Source of the DNA: Nitrosotalea sp.
GTDB lineage: Archaea; Thermoproteota; Nitrososphaeria; Nitrososphaerales; Nitrosopumilaceae
Direction: 5' to 3'
DNA length: 32,620 bases
Assembly: GCA_029850515.1 (NCBI GenBank)
Contig: JARCRW010000094.1
Coordinates: 1-32,620, forward strand
The position numbers and the translations under genes were made by a program. A model generated the notes under the pieces. The model was not told where the DNA came from. It searched no databases and worked only from the letters and a program-made list of their open reading frames with translations. This document shows, piece by piece, positions 18,601 through 27,544 of this stretch (positions within the stretch are counted from its first letter, which is position 1; the number at the start of each line of letters is the position of its first letter).

Positions 18601-19759
18601 TGTCCTCCCCTATGAGTTTCTTGAGCTCTTCAAAAATAAACATGCAATCAAAAGGTCCAGGTGATGCCTCTGGGTGAAATTGTACAGCAATTATTTTCTT
18701 TTGCTTGTGTTTTATTCCCTCTACTGTTTTATCATCAGCATTTGTAAACCACAATTTAAAATCAGTATTTTTTAGTGAGTCAGGGTCAATACAATATCCA
18801 TGATTTTGACTTGTCACATAGACCTGGTTAGTGTCAAGATTGATGCAAGACTTGTTTTGTCCTCGATGACCATATTTTAGCTTGTATGTACTTGCACCGC
18901 CTGCAAGCCCCAAGATTTGTGCCCCAAGACAAATTCCCAACGTTGGAATATTTTTTTCAATGACTTGTTTTGCAGTTGTCATTGTTTCAGCACACTTGAT
19001 TGGATCACCAGGCCCATTTGAAAATATTATTCCCTTTGGATTGTATGACAAAATCTTTTCAAGTGAATAGTTCCAAGGAACTTTGATTACTTTATAGCCA
19101 AGATTTCGGACATTCCGCAATATTGAATTTTTTACTCCAGTATCAATCACCACGATTGATTCAGATCCAGAGCCAAATGTTTGCGGCTCTTTTATCGATA
19201 CAGTGTTCATAAATTCCTCGTCATTGTATTTTTTAGCAGACTCGAGTTTCTTTTTGATTTCTTGTACATTAATTGGAGTATCAGATACGACAAGTGCAGC
19301 CATCATTACTCCACTAGTTCTAAGTTTGATGGTAAGCTCCCTAGTATCGATTCCTGAAATTCCAGGGATTTTCTCATTGTAAAGCCACTCATCCAGAGTC
19401 ATTACCATATTCCAGTGACTTGCAGTAAGAGACAACTCGTGGACCACAAGACCCCTTGCCTGTATTGTTTCAGACTCTAGGTTTTTTCGTATGCCGTCAG
19501 AATCTTTCACAGTAGGATCAGGAACACCATAATTCCCAACAAGAGGATATGTAAGTGTCAGAATCTGTCCGCTGTATGACGGATCCGTGAGTGCCTCAAC
19601 ATATCCAGTCATTCCAGTATTGAATACTACTTCGCCAAACGCTACAGTCGGGTATCCAAAACCCACCCCCTCAAAAACAGTGCCGTCTTCTAAAATTAAC
19701 ATACCAAACTTGTTTGCATGTTTGGCTTTTTTTGTTGGAATCCTTGAAACCCTCTGCAT
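18587..19759 (-). CDS. carA: Carbamoyl-phosphate synthase small (glutaminase) subunit
   Basis: A 390-residue CarA, full length. It hydrolyses glutamine and channels ammonia to CarB. The N-terminal CPSase domain starts at about residue 19 (GMLILEDGTVFEGVGFGYP) and includes FNTGMTGYVEALTDPSY and GISGIDTRELT. The class I glutaminase domain has NGPGDP, catalytic Cys277 in GICLGAQILGLA, and His362/Glu364 in FHPEASPGP. About 18 basic residues precede the conserved domain. The start ATG at 19759 has an AT-rich TATA-like stretch about 20-30 nt upstream. It overlaps carB by 14 nt, which fixes the true carB start at 18600. Confidence 0.97.
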   Translation of the reverse strand: MQRVSRIPTKKAKHANKFGMLILEDGTVFEGVGFGYPTVAFGEVVFNTGMTGYVEALTDPSYSGQILTLTYPLVGNYGVPDPTVKDSDGIRKNLESETIQARGLVVHELSLTASHWNMVMTLDEWLYNEKIPGISGIDTRELTIKLRTSGVMMAALVVSDTPINVQEIKKKLESAKKYNDEEFMNTVSIKEPQTFGSGSESIVVIDTGVKNSILRNVRNLGYKVIKVPWNYSLEKILSYNPKGIIFSNGPGDPIKCAETMTTAKQVIEKNIPTLGICLGAQILGLAGGASTYKLKYGHRGQNKSCINLDTNQVYVTSQNHGYCIDPDSLKNTDFKLWFTNADDKTVEGIKHKQKKIIAVQFHPEASPGPFDCMFIFEELKKLIGEDNAKR

Positions 19760-19807
19760 GTGGATTTTAATAGAGATTTAAATTTTATGGCGATCTAAAG
19801 TTTGAAT

Positions 19808-19838
19808 TTCCACTAGAAAAAATATGAAATTAGTGGAA
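19808..19838. repeat. 8-bp inverted repeat between cdvC and carA
   Basis: TTCCACTA (19808-19815) and TAGTGGAA (19831-19838) are perfect inverted copies separated by a 15-nt AT-rich spacer. It lies after the cdvC stop and about 50-80 nt upstream of carA, so it could be a cdvC terminator hairpin or a carA operator. Confidence 0.5.
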
Positions 19839-19857
19839 GACGTTTGGAAAATAAAAT

Positions 19858-21042
19858 TTAGAGTGCTTTGAACTGCTCAGTCCATTTGTAGTATGCACGT
19901 ATCATTTCCATACTTACACTTGGCTTTCTTCTTGAAATTATTTCTTTAAAGTCCGCAGTTGTCAATACACGCGGTTGTGATTTTGGCTCACCCAACACCT
20001 CTTCTCCAAAATGTGGCGAGTGGAACAAATCATTTACAACCATCAACTGGGCAGACTGGCAAATATCTTTGACATCAGATGCGCTATATCCATCTGCCAA
20101 TTTTGCGAGCTCAAGTGACTTTACTTTATCATCTTTGTGTAACTGAGATGTATAGAGTTCAAAGAGACTGTCTCTTGCCTCAAGAGATGGAAGTGAAACA
20201 TATACTCTCTTGGTAAACCTTCTAAGAAATGGCCAGTCAAGACTCCATGGTTTGTTTGTTGCGCCAATGACATATAGCTTAAGATCTTTTCCCTTACCAT
20301 TTATTCCATCCATTTCTGTTAAAAACTGGTTTTTGACACGAATCTCTCCACCAATCTCGCTGTTACGATTACCAAGAAGTGAGTCTACTTCGTCAATGAA
20401 TAATATTACTGGAAGTCCTTCTTTTTCTGCCAAACCTCTTGCCATCTGAAAAAGTTTTGATACATTTTTCTCAGCTTCTCCTAGCCACTTGCTCATCATA
20501 GATGCTGCATCTACGTTGATAAAGTAACCAGCAATCTCATTTGCAGTAGCTGCTGCAATGACAGTCTTTCCACATCCCGGTGGACCATAGAGTAAGATTC
20601 CTCTTGGCCACCCAAGTGGGAACAGGTCAGGCCTTTTTGCAGGATATACAATTGATTCCCGTAAAGCATTTTTTGCATCATCCAGACCAATAACTTCCTC
20701 CCAGGTTACATTTGGTTTTTCCTTCATGATAAGGGAGTCTAGTTCATTTTTAGTAAGAGATTGTTTTTGCTCTTCAGGAGTTGCCTTGGGATCCACCGCA
20801 GGTTCCAATTCTACATTATTCATCTGTAAAGCTTTGATGCGATTCTGATATGCAGCAGTTCTCTCTTGATATACTCTATTTAGTTTGTTTTCAGGATAAA
20901 GCTGGATTAGTTTGACAAGAGATTCGATTGCTCTCTGATAATTTGCAATTGCCATTCCACGTGCACCTTGAGAATCAAGTTTTATTGCTTCTGCTGCAAA
21001 TTTGCTTGCACTATTTTCTAATTCTTGCGGGGCTAGACTCAT
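19858..21042 (-). CDS. cdvC: CdvC, Vps4-like AAA ATPase of the ESCRT-type division machinery
   Basis: A 394-residue protein. An N-terminal MIT-like helical domain (about 8-75, AIANYQRAIESLVKLIQLYPE) is followed by a linker and one AAA module. Visible parts are Walker A GPPGCGKT (153-160), a pore-loop region SKWLGEAEK (about 184-192), Walker B ILFIDEVDSL (Asp217/Glu218), sensor IGATNKPW and the arginine-finger pair RRF (about 274-276). The C-terminal helix YYKWTEQF is also typical. CdvC remodels CdvB (ESCRT-III) filaments during cell division in many Thermoproteota and Nitrososphaerota. It is the last gene of a three-gene operon, 11 nt after the preceding helical protein and with a CdvB-like protein first. 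Confidence 0.93.
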   Translation of the reverse strand: MSLAPQELENSASKFAAEAIKLDSQGARGMAIANYQRAIESLVKLIQLYPENKLNRVYQERTAAYQNRIKALQMNNVELEPAVDPKATPEEQKQSLTKNELDSLIMKEKPNVTWEEVIGLDDAKNALRESIVYPAKRPDLFPLGWPRGILLYGPPGCGKTVIAAATANEIAGYFINVDAASMMSKWLGEAEKNVSKLFQMARGLAEKEGLPVILFIDEVDSLLGNRNSEIGGEIRVKNQFLTEMDGINGKGKDLKLYVIGATNKPWSLDWPFLRRFTKRVYVSLPSLEARDSLFELYTSQLHKDDKVKSLELAKLADGYSASDVKDICQSAQLMVVNDLFHSPHFGEEVLGEPKSQPRVLTTADFKEIISRRKPSVSMEMIRAYYKWTEQFKAL

Positions 21043-21053
21043 GACAACATCAA

Positions 21054-21632
21054 CTATATCTCGACTGCAGTTCTTTCAAGGTAATCACCGGTGTTAACTC
21101 GTCTAGAAGAATTTGTTAAATTAATTGCACCAACACTTTGCTTTGGAATTTGAGCCCCGACATAGACCATTTTTACAGGTTCCACGGTTGGAGCAAGTGT
21201 GTCTAAAAGCGATTGAATTTTGAAATCATCAATCTTGGTTTGAGGTTCCCTTTTGAATACAAGACTTCTAGTCACATCAGCATGTAGTGTCTGAATCTGA
21301 CACAGTGCAAACTCTGCAGACATGACCAAATCTTCAAGGTTATCTTTCATCCCGTTAACAGAATTTGCAGCATGCAGTACAATTCCAACAAATTCCTGTA
21401 GAAATGACTTGATCTCCTTCTTGTCTTGATATTTTGTGAGTAAATATTCAGCAGCATGTATGACTTGTCTTATGTCTTTTAGTTCCTCAACAGAGAGAGT
21501 CTCGATAAATGCATCATTTTCATCCTTGTCTTTTTGAGATATCTTTAGTTCAACCTTAGAGGAAAGTATCCTTATTTTGTCCATATACCCAGACAAATCA
21601 GATTGACCATCACTCTTTGTGAAGTTAAGCAT
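21054..21632 (-). CDS. Helical protein in the cdvC operon, family not recognised
   Basis: A 192-residue, mostly alpha-helical, charged protein. A helix-rich N-terminal two thirds (YMDKIRILSSKVELKISQKD, then ELKDIRQVIHAAEYLLTKYQ) is followed by a more extended C-terminal stretch (LAPTVEPVKMVYVGAQIPKQ) rich in Pro and hydrophobics. That tail could be a MIT-interacting-like segment, but this is a guess. There are no membrane helices or catalytic motifs. It lies 9 nt after the CdvB-like gene and 11 nt before cdvC, so it is almost certainly co-transcribed and likely part of the same machinery. It could be a diverged ESCRT-III-like or lineage-specific division protein. Confidence 0.8.
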   Translation of the reverse strand: MLNFTKSDGQSDLSGYMDKIRILSSKVELKISQKDKDENDAFIETLSVEELKDIRQVIHAAEYLLTKYQDKKEIKSFLQEFVGIVLHAANSVNGMKDNLEDLVMSAEFALCQIQTLHADVTRSLVFKREPQTKIDDFKIQSLLDTLAPTVEPVKMVYVGAQIPKQSVGAINLTNSSRRVNTGDYLERTAVEI

Positions 21633-21641
21633 GTCACGACC

Positions 21642-22205
21642 TTACCAGAAATCTAGATTAGGGAACTGCTTGCATATTTTAGAGTCAGCGATTAATTTAG
21701 CTTCATCCAAGAGCTTGCTAGAGACTTCGTTTGCTTTAGCAAAGTCCAGAGTTGCGCTTCCCAAGTGTGCTGCATCAATTATTATGCCGCCCAATAAAAG
21801 AGACAATTCGCCTAGCTGAAAATCCATTGCTGGCATTAGTGCAAGTAGTTTAGATCGTATTGTCCTGACAACAGATATCGTAGGAGACAAGACGGTAGGC
21901 ACATTGCCAAGTCCGACTATACAGTCAAGGCTTCGTCTTATCTGCCTGAGAGATTCAATCGTATATGAGAGTTCTTGCTCATATCTGACTTGTTTTTCAA
22001 GTGTAGCAAGCGATGTAGAGTCATTGTCTAGTAGTTTGTACAAGTCAAGATTATTTTGATTTACATCACGACGGTGTTGTACAAGAATATCAAGCAAGCC
22101 ATCCACAATTTCTGTTGCATAGTCAATTCTTGGCTTTATGGTGCTTGCACGTACAAGTTGGCTTTTACTTTCATGTTCAATAACCCATTTTGATTGATTT
22201 ATCAT
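21642..22205 (-). CDS. CdvB / ESCRT-III-like protein
   Basis: A 187-residue helical protein. After a basic N-terminus (SKSQLVRASTIKPRIDYATE) it shows long amphipathic helices, then VVRTIRSKLLALMPAMDFQL and GELSLLLGGIIIDAAHLG. That last pattern resembles the later helices of archaeal CdvB/Snf7 proteins (a conserved 'VLAP..SVI..VR....MP....EIGE.S.LL..I..DAG'-like run), so an ESCRT-III-like fold is likely. It appears to lack the C-terminal winged-helix/MIM2 extension of the larger CdvB. ATG 22205 has TATAAGTA centred about 27 nt upstream. It is the first gene of the operon ending in cdvC, whose ATPase would act on such filaments. The family is assigned by pattern only. Confidence 0.72.
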   Translation of the reverse strand: MINQSKWVIEHESKSQLVRASTIKPRIDYATEIVDGLLDILVQHRRDVNQNNLDLYKLLDNDSTSLATLEKQVRYEQELSYTIESLRQIRRSLDCIVGLGNVPTVLSPTISVVRTIRSKLLALMPAMDFQLGELSLLLGGIIIDAAHLGSATLDFAKANEVSSKLLDEAKLIADSKICKQFPNLDFW

Positions 22206-22227
22206 CCCAGTATGAAACCCAACTTTG

Positions 22228-22235
22228 TACTTATA
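22228..22235 (-). promoter_or_regulatory. TATA-like box of the cdv operon
   Basis: TATAAGTA on the minus strand lies 23-30 nt before the ATG at 22205, fitting a leaderless start for the CdvB-like gene. Confidence 0.5.
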
Positions 22236-22256
22236 CGGTCCTTGTTACAACAAATA

Positions 22257-22274
22257 GTGTCACCATGGTAACAC
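22257..22274. promoter_or_regulatory. 18-bp near-perfect palindrome, likely operator
   Basis: GTGTCACCATGGTAACAC pairs with its own complement at 8 of 9 positions, the only mismatch being C/A. It lies in the gap between the divergent cdv operon and the TrmB-like gene, upstream of both promoter regions. A dimeric regulator, possibly the adjacent TrmB-like protein, is the natural candidate to bind it. Confidence 0.55.
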
Positions 22275-22350
22275 GAGCAGCAGATACAGCTTAGTATTTT
22301 TTCGAATCTTTGTTCAATGAATTTAGCTATTTAGCTTACCTTTCAACTTG

Positions 22351-23538
22351 ATGAAGCCACGTATGGTCAAAGGTCAAGATCTAGCTGTAAGCCTTGAAGA
22401 ATTCGGGCTTAGTAAATACGAAGCCCAAGCCTATGTTACTTTAATCACAAAGGGTACAATTTCTGCCGGGGAGCTTGCATATTATTCCAACCTGCCAAGG
22501 ACCAAAGTCTATCCAACCCTGTTAAAACTTGAACGAAAAAAGATTGCAATCATATCAAAAAGTAAACCAATCATGTGTACTGCAATTGCACCAGAAGACG
22601 CTTTTGATGAAATTATCCAGGAGCAAATTAATCGTGTAAATGCCATGAATAGTCTCATTACAAAATTAAAGCAACTAAGCGAAGATAGCAAAAAAGCAAG
22701 AGGTTCAGAAGAGCAGCGATATTTCCATCTGGCTGCAAACTATGTATTCAAACAGCTACAAACAATGATAGAAGGCTCCAAGACATCAATACATATTGTG
22801 ATTGATTCATGGGGACTCAATCTATTATCACAATGTAAAGAAGTTCTTCTTCATGCATTGCGAAAAGATATTGACATCAAGATGGTCATCCCCACAAGCC
22901 TTGTATGTTCTGAGACGTTCCACGGCCTACCAGCTGGAATCAAGATAAAGACATCCGATAGTACACAGAATGTTTTCACTTTCGATGATTCTGAAATTCT
23001 CATGATAAATGGCAACAATGGAAAAGGTGCAATATTTCACTCAAACGATGTATTGGGAACCAACCAAATCAAGTCATTTGATCAAATATGGAAAAATGGA
23101 ACCAGAATAAGCAACTTGGGAGACATGGCAAAGAGCGATGCTCAAGAGATACTAAAGACAATCCAGTTGATAACTCAAAATGGATTAGGTTATGTTTTGA
23201 ATTCCATGATAAACTCGAAAAATAAGGCAGTAGACATTTTGAATTTTTTAAATAAAAACGGAATCGATCTTGAATCAAAGACATTTGATGAAATAATATC
23301 TCTCGTAGATTCCACACTTGACATAACATGTTCTGGTCATCTACGTTACGAACCTAACGCCAATCACTTTGTAATAGAATCCAAGATGAACAGCGGTCAT
23401 TCTATTCCATGGGCATTATTGCTCGAAGGGTATCTGAACAAAAAAGGGATCAAGACCAAGATGATTTACAATGATCACGTACACAGCGGTGAACGAATTC
23501 ACATCAAAGTGGATTCCAAAATCAGTGTGAGTTCATAG
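22351..23538 (+). CDS. TrmB-like winged-helix transcriptional regulator
   Basis: A 395-residue protein from ATG 22351 (a TTG directly before it is in frame). The N-terminal winged helix (about 10-75: LEEFGLSKYEAQAYVTLITK, then LPRTKVYPTLLKLERKKIAI) is the TrmB signature. A helical linker (about 85-120) follows, then a larger effector-like domain of about 270 residues. TrmB proteins often sense sugars, but the archaeal family is broad, and the effector cannot be read here. It is divergent from the cdv operon with an 18-bp palindrome between them, so it may control itself, the cdv operon, or both. There is no obvious membrane segment. Confidence 0.88.
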   Translation: MKPRMVKGQDLAVSLEEFGLSKYEAQAYVTLITKGTISAGELAYYSNLPRTKVYPTLLKLERKKIAIISKSKPIMCTAIAPEDAFDEIIQEQINRVNAMNSLITKLKQLSEDSKKARGSEEQRYFHLAANYVFKQLQTMIEGSKTSIHIVIDSWGLNLLSQCKEVLLHALRKDIDIKMVIPTSLVCSETFHGLPAGIKIKTSDSTQNVFTFDDSEILMINGNNGKGAIFHSNDVLGTNQIKSFDQIWKNGTRISNLGDMAKSDAQEILKTIQLITQNGLGYVLNSMINSKNKAVDILNFLNKNGIDLESKTFDEIISLVDSTLDITCSGHLRYEPNANHFVIESKMNSGHSIPWALLLEGYLNKKGIKTKMIYNDHVHSGERIHIKVDSKISVSS

Positions 23539-23577
23539 ACAATAGAAAGCAAATCTGCACTTTGTAGGACACATACC

Positions 23578-23584
23578 TATATAG
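23578..23584 (+). promoter_or_regulatory. TATA box of the exported-protein gene
   Basis: TATATAG is centred about 28 nt before ATG 23609. Two ATACCTA direct repeats overlap and follow it (about 23573-23592); they may be incidental. Confidence 0.5.
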
Positions 23585-23608
23585 CATACCTACGTAAATT
23601 ATGAAATC

Positions 23609-24214
23609 ATGACTAGCACAGCAGTCAAAGCGTTAACCGCTACAACCCTGTTTGCTCTAATTGTCACAGTGTTAGTGTCAAGCACACCAGCATATGCAAT
23701 TAATGGACACGGTGTATCGTACGGTCCTGAATTCGGAGGAGGAAGTCTTGTGCAATATTCAGATGGTCTTCAGATCAACGGAAAATCAATAGACGTCTCA
23801 AAATATTCGCAAACAATTTCAACTCAGAACTTGTACATAAATGACACTTCAGACATTAGTTTGAAGATCTATCACCATGATGGTTCACAAAACATCCAAC
23901 ATGTGATAGTATTCATGAACCTACACGGTAATAATCCACAATCATACCAGAGCAATACAAGGATAGAATTCGATAAAACAAATGGTGTATCTGTAGTAGA
24001 TCCAAATAACGTATTCAAGAGCGTAACTGCCAAAGTCACCTATGGTAAAAACTACATGTATCTTAGCTTCAAGATAGTTGCAAAGAATCCAATGAATACA
24101 ACTGACCTGATAGTAAGAGCATGGGATAGAAACTTATCATCATCGCAGGTGGTAATACTCAACGCAGTCAAAATTGGATACATGCCTGTAACATTTTCCA
24201 GCATGGCCCAATAG
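23609..24214 (+). CDS. Exported protein with Sec-type signal peptide, unknown function
   Basis: A 201-residue protein. Residues 1-30 form a classic Sec signal peptide with a Lys, a hydrophobic core (TLFALIVTVLVSS) and an AYA cleavage site, probably after Ala30. The mature part is beta-rich with a Gly/Tyr-containing start (GHGVSYGPEFGGGSL) and several N-x-S/T sites (NDT, NTT, NLS) that could be glycosylated on an archaeal surface protein. There is no second membrane helix, sorting motif or known enzyme motif. The gene has its own TATA box and is monocistronic. It may be a cell-surface or periplasmic-like protein of this lineage; I do not know its function. Confidence 0.88.
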   Translation: MTSTAVKALTATTLFALIVTVLVSSTPAYAINGHGVSYGPEFGGGSLVQYSDGLQINGKSIDVSKYSQTISTQNLYINDTSDISLKIYHHDGSQNIQHVIVFMNLHGNNPQSYQSNTRIEFDKTNGVSVVDPNNVFKSVTAKVTYGKNYMYLSFKIVAKNPMNTTDLIVRAWDRNLSSSQVVILNAVKIGYMPVTFSSMAQ

Positions 24215-24270
24215 ACGGCAAGATACAGATAAATCATTTTTATTTTTATATTTTTTAACGATTGTACCTT

Positions 24271-24278
24271 TATAATAT
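24271..24278 (+). promoter_or_regulatory. TATA-like box of ileS
   Basis: TATAATAT is centred about 27 nt upstream of ATG 24302, consistent with a leaderless ileS mRNA. Confidence 0.5.
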
Positions 24279-24301
24279 GATGTAGTCCACTCCACCCTTG
24301 A

Positions 24302-27300
24302 ATGTCGTTATCAACGGATTTCAACCCAAAAAAAATAGAGGTAGAAGTAAAGAGTGCTCTAGCAGAACTTGATCTAGAGAAATTGATTTTTGAATCCGAA
24401 AACAAGACTAGGAAAATTGCATTCATAGAGGGACCACCAACCATGAATGGAATTCCACATGCCGGGCATCTTCGAGGAAGAATAATGAAGGATTTATGGT
24501 ACAGATACATGACATTAAGAGGTTACAAAATAATCTTCAATGCAGGATGGGATACCCAAGGACTTCCCGTTGAATTGCAAGCAGAAAAAGAATTAGGAAT
24601 TTCAGGAGGTAAATCTCACGTAATTGAATCCGTCGGAATTGAAAAAATAGTTGCAGAGTGTAAAAAAATTGTTTACCGATTTAATGAAAAATGGGTTGCG
24701 CTTGACAAACTTCTTGGCATGTCATTTAACCAACAAAAGGCATACTGGACATACAAAGATGAATACATAGAACGAGAGTGGAAATATCTCAAAAAGGCCC
24801 AAGAGATTGGAATTTTATCCGAGTCATACAAGGTGGTTGCATACTGTCCCAGCTGTCAGACATCACTGAGTCATGCCGAAGTCAACCAAGGATATGATAC
24901 GGTGATAGACCCATCTCTTTACTACAAAGTCAAACTACACGACGAAGATCTTTATCTGATTGTTTGGACTACAATGCCCTTCACCTTGGTTACAGATACG
25001 ATGGTAGGCCTAAACCCAGATGAAAATTATGTCCACGCAAAAGTTGGAAATGAGACATGGCTTGTGGGTGAAAAAAGATTAGAGGAATTCATGAAGGAGG
25101 CAAAGATTGATGACTATACAGTTACCAAGACTGTGAAAGGCGCCACTTTAGAAGGAAAAAAATACATCCACCCACTATTAGACGAGATTCCCGGACTGGA
25201 AGAATTTTCAAGATCTCCCAATTTCCACATTGCAGTTGCAGAAAATTTTGTAGATATTCAAACAGGAAGTGGTCTCGTTCACCTCTCCCCTGCCAATGGA
25301 GAAGAAGATTTCGAGATTGCATCAAAGAGAACAATACCAATTTTCAATCCAATAAATGATGAAGCTAAATTTACAGAAAAAGCAGGAGCATATGCAGGAG
25401 TATTTGTCAGAGATGCTGATGAAAAAATAGTTAATTCATTAAAGGAAAAAGGCGCGCTTGTAAAAATTGGCAAGATAAAACACCAATATCCATTGTGCTG
25501 GAGATCACAGCACAAGTTGCTCTGGCTTGCAAGAAGAGGCTTTTTCTATTTTCTTGACAGACTTGGAGACAAGGCAGTGCAAGCCGCAGAAAATGTAGAA
25601 TATTTCTTCGAGCCTCCAAGAAACAGATTTTTGGAGATAATAAAAGACAAACATCCATGGTGCATTTCAAGGGAGCGTATCTGGGGATGCCCATTACCAA
25701 TGTGGAACTGCAAAAACTGTAAGCATGTGAAATGGTTCTTCTCAAGAGACGAGATAGTAAAATCAGCATCTGATCTTCCAGATGGGCCAAATTTTGAGTT
25801 ACACAGACCATGGATAGATAACGTATCAATAAAATGTGAAAAGTGTGGAAGTAGGATGGAAAGAGAACAATTTGTTTTAGATACATGGCACAACAGTGGC
25901 GCTGCACCTTATGCATCACTTTCTGATGAAGAATACAAGGATAACATTCCGGCACTTTTTCTGACAGAAGGAATAGACCAGACAAGAGGATGGGCATATA
26001 CATTATTAATAGAAAACGTAATTTTCAACAACGCGCCCATTGCTCCATTCAAGTCATTTTTATTCCAAGGTCACGTACTTGACAAAAATGGCAACAAGAT
26101 GAGCAAGAGTAAAGGAAATGTAATGGATGCAATGGAATTGCTCGGAGAATATTCTGTTGATCTGGTAAGATTATACTTTATGTGGAAATCAAGCCCAATC
26201 GAGCCAATTAATTTTAGCACTGATGAGCTTGTATCAAGACCATACCAGATACTAAGTACTCTGTATCATCTTCATTTGTACTTTAAACAAAATAGTGAAT
26301 ATGACCAATATGATAAAAAACACAATATACAATGGGCAAAAGACAAGAATCTCTTAAAAGAACCAGAGATTTGGGTTTTATCAAAACTGCAGAAATTAAT
26401 TTCTTCAGTCACAGAGTCACAGGACAGATGCAGGTTCCATGAAGCAGCAAGAGCAATAGATGACTATCTGATAAATTCAGTAAGCCAGGTATACATTCCA
26501 ATCACGCGTGAAGAATTGTGGGCAGAAGATGATTCCCAGAAGGAGCGAAGATTTGCAATTTATTCTACACTTTCAGAAATACTAGTGACACTTGACATAC
26601 TTTTACATCCAATTTGCCCGTTTACAACCCAGTATCTCTATGGCTCCATGTTTGCAAAGAAAATGAATATACTTTTAGAAGATCATCCAACATCACAGAC
26701 CTCTCTTACAAATGATAAAGTCGAGGAGGCATTTGACTTGATGAAAGAATCAGTCTCTGTTTCTGCTGCTGCAAGAATGAAAGGTAAGCTCAAGAGAAGG
26801 TGGCCTCTTGACAAGGCAATAATTTGTGTAGAGCCAAGTCAAAAGGAAAAATTAGAGTCGCTTTCCGAGTTACTGCGTTCTCAACTTAACGTAGAAAAAT
26901 ATGAGATAGTTGAATTACAAAAATCAGACGGACTCGAACTTGTGTCAAATCTGCTACAGAAAGAAATGCCAATTGTTCCAAAGGTAGAACTTGAAAGAAA
27001 AAAAATTGGTCCAAAGGCAAAACAAGATATGGGAAGACTATTAGACAAATTTTCACAGACAGACCCGAGTACAATTGTAGATAATCTTTTGAAAACTGGT
27101 GCGCATACATTTGATCTAGGTGACAGTAAAATTGAATTATTAAAAGAAGATTTCATAGTAGGGTATTCCGAAAAAGAAGGGTTTGCAATGTCAAGCCGTG
27201 ATTCCCTAATTGTATTTATCAGCACAGCCAGAAATCGTGAGATGTTAGCAAAAGGTCTGATAAGAGACATTGCAAGAAGATTACAAGTATTAAGAAAAGA

Positions 27301-27499
27301 GAGAGGATACACTCCAACTGATATACTTGAGGCAGCATACATTTTGGGTCTCGATGATGAATCCCTAGAGATGACAAGGGAACTGCAATCAGATCTTTCA
27401 TACCTAGTGCGAGTTAAAAAAATAACATTTGAAGACAAGGCAAAAAACTACAAGGATGAAGATTTGGATGGTCAAAAGATTCGAATCTCAATTGAGTAG
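24302..27499 (+). CDS. ileS: Isoleucyl-tRNA synthetase
   Basis: A 1065-residue class I synthetase that charges tRNA-Ile and edits misactivated valine. The HIGH-type motif is PTMNGIPHAGHLRG (HAGH 53-56), and KMSKS is at about 599-603 (GNKMSKSKGN). The CP1 editing region contains VWTTMPFTLVTDTMV and LVHLSPANGEEDFEI. Cys pairs CPSC (editing region side) and CKNC/CEKC (zinc-ribbon-like) are present. The anticodon-binding helices and a long C-terminal extension follow, as in archaeal/eukaryal-type IleRS. The start ATG at 24302 is supported by the TATA box. It stands alone, with the 109-residue hypothetical gene 45 nt downstream. Confidence 0.97.
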   Translation: MSLSTDFNPKKIEVEVKSALAELDLEKLIFESENKTRKIAFIEGPPTMNGIPHAGHLRGRIMKDLWYRYMTLRGYKIIFNAGWDTQGLPVELQAEKELGISGGKSHVIESVGIEKIVAECKKIVYRFNEKWVALDKLLGMSFNQQKAYWTYKDEYIEREWKYLKKAQEIGILSESYKVVAYCPSCQTSLSHAEVNQGYDTVIDPSLYYKVKLHDEDLYLIVWTTMPFTLVTDTMVGLNPDENYVHAKVGNETWLVGEKRLEEFMKEAKIDDYTVTKTVKGATLEGKKYIHPLLDEIPGLEEFSRSPNFHIAVAENFVDIQTGSGLVHLSPANGEEDFEIASKRTIPIFNPINDEAKFTEKAGAYAGVFVRDADEKIVNSLKEKGALVKIGKIKHQYPLCWRSQHKLLWLARRGFFYFLDRLGDKAVQAAENVEYFFEPPRNRFLEIIKDKHPWCISRERIWGCPLPMWNCKNCKHVKWFFSRDEIVKSASDLPDGPNFELHRPWIDNVSIKCEKCGSRMEREQFVLDTWHNSGAAPYASLSDEEYKDNIPALFLTEGIDQTRGWAYTLLIENVIFNNAPIAPFKSFLFQGHVLDKNGNKMSKSKGNVMDAMELLGEYSVDLVRLYFMWKSSPIEPINFSTDELVSRPYQILSTLYHLHLYFKQNSEYDQYDKKHNIQWAKDKNLLKEPEIWVLSKLQKLISSVTESQDRCRFHEAARAIDDYLINSVSQVYIPITREELWAEDDSQKERRFAIYSTLSEILVTLDILLHPICPFTTQYLYGSMFAKKMNILLEDHPTSQTSLTNDKVEEAFDLMKESVSVSAAARMKGKLKRRWPLDKAIICVEPSQKEKLESLSELLRSQLNVEKYEIVELQKSDGLELVSNLLQKEMPIVPKVELERKKIGPKAKQDMGRLLDKFSQTDPSTIVDNLLKTGAHTFDLGDSKIELLKEDFIVGYSEKEGFAMSSRDSLIVFISTARNREMLAKGLIRDIARRLQVLRKERGYTPTDILEAAYILGLDDESLEMTRELQSDLSYLVRVKKITFEDKAKNYKDEDLDGQKIRISIE

Positions 27500-27544
27500 T
27501 GCTTCATCCATTGCATTAAATAATAAAAAAATATACAATATCCC

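Noticed and set aside
23573-23592. Direct repeats ATACCTA around the TATA box of the exported-protein gene
   Set aside because: Only two short copies in AT-rich promoter DNA; not enough to call an operator or repeat.
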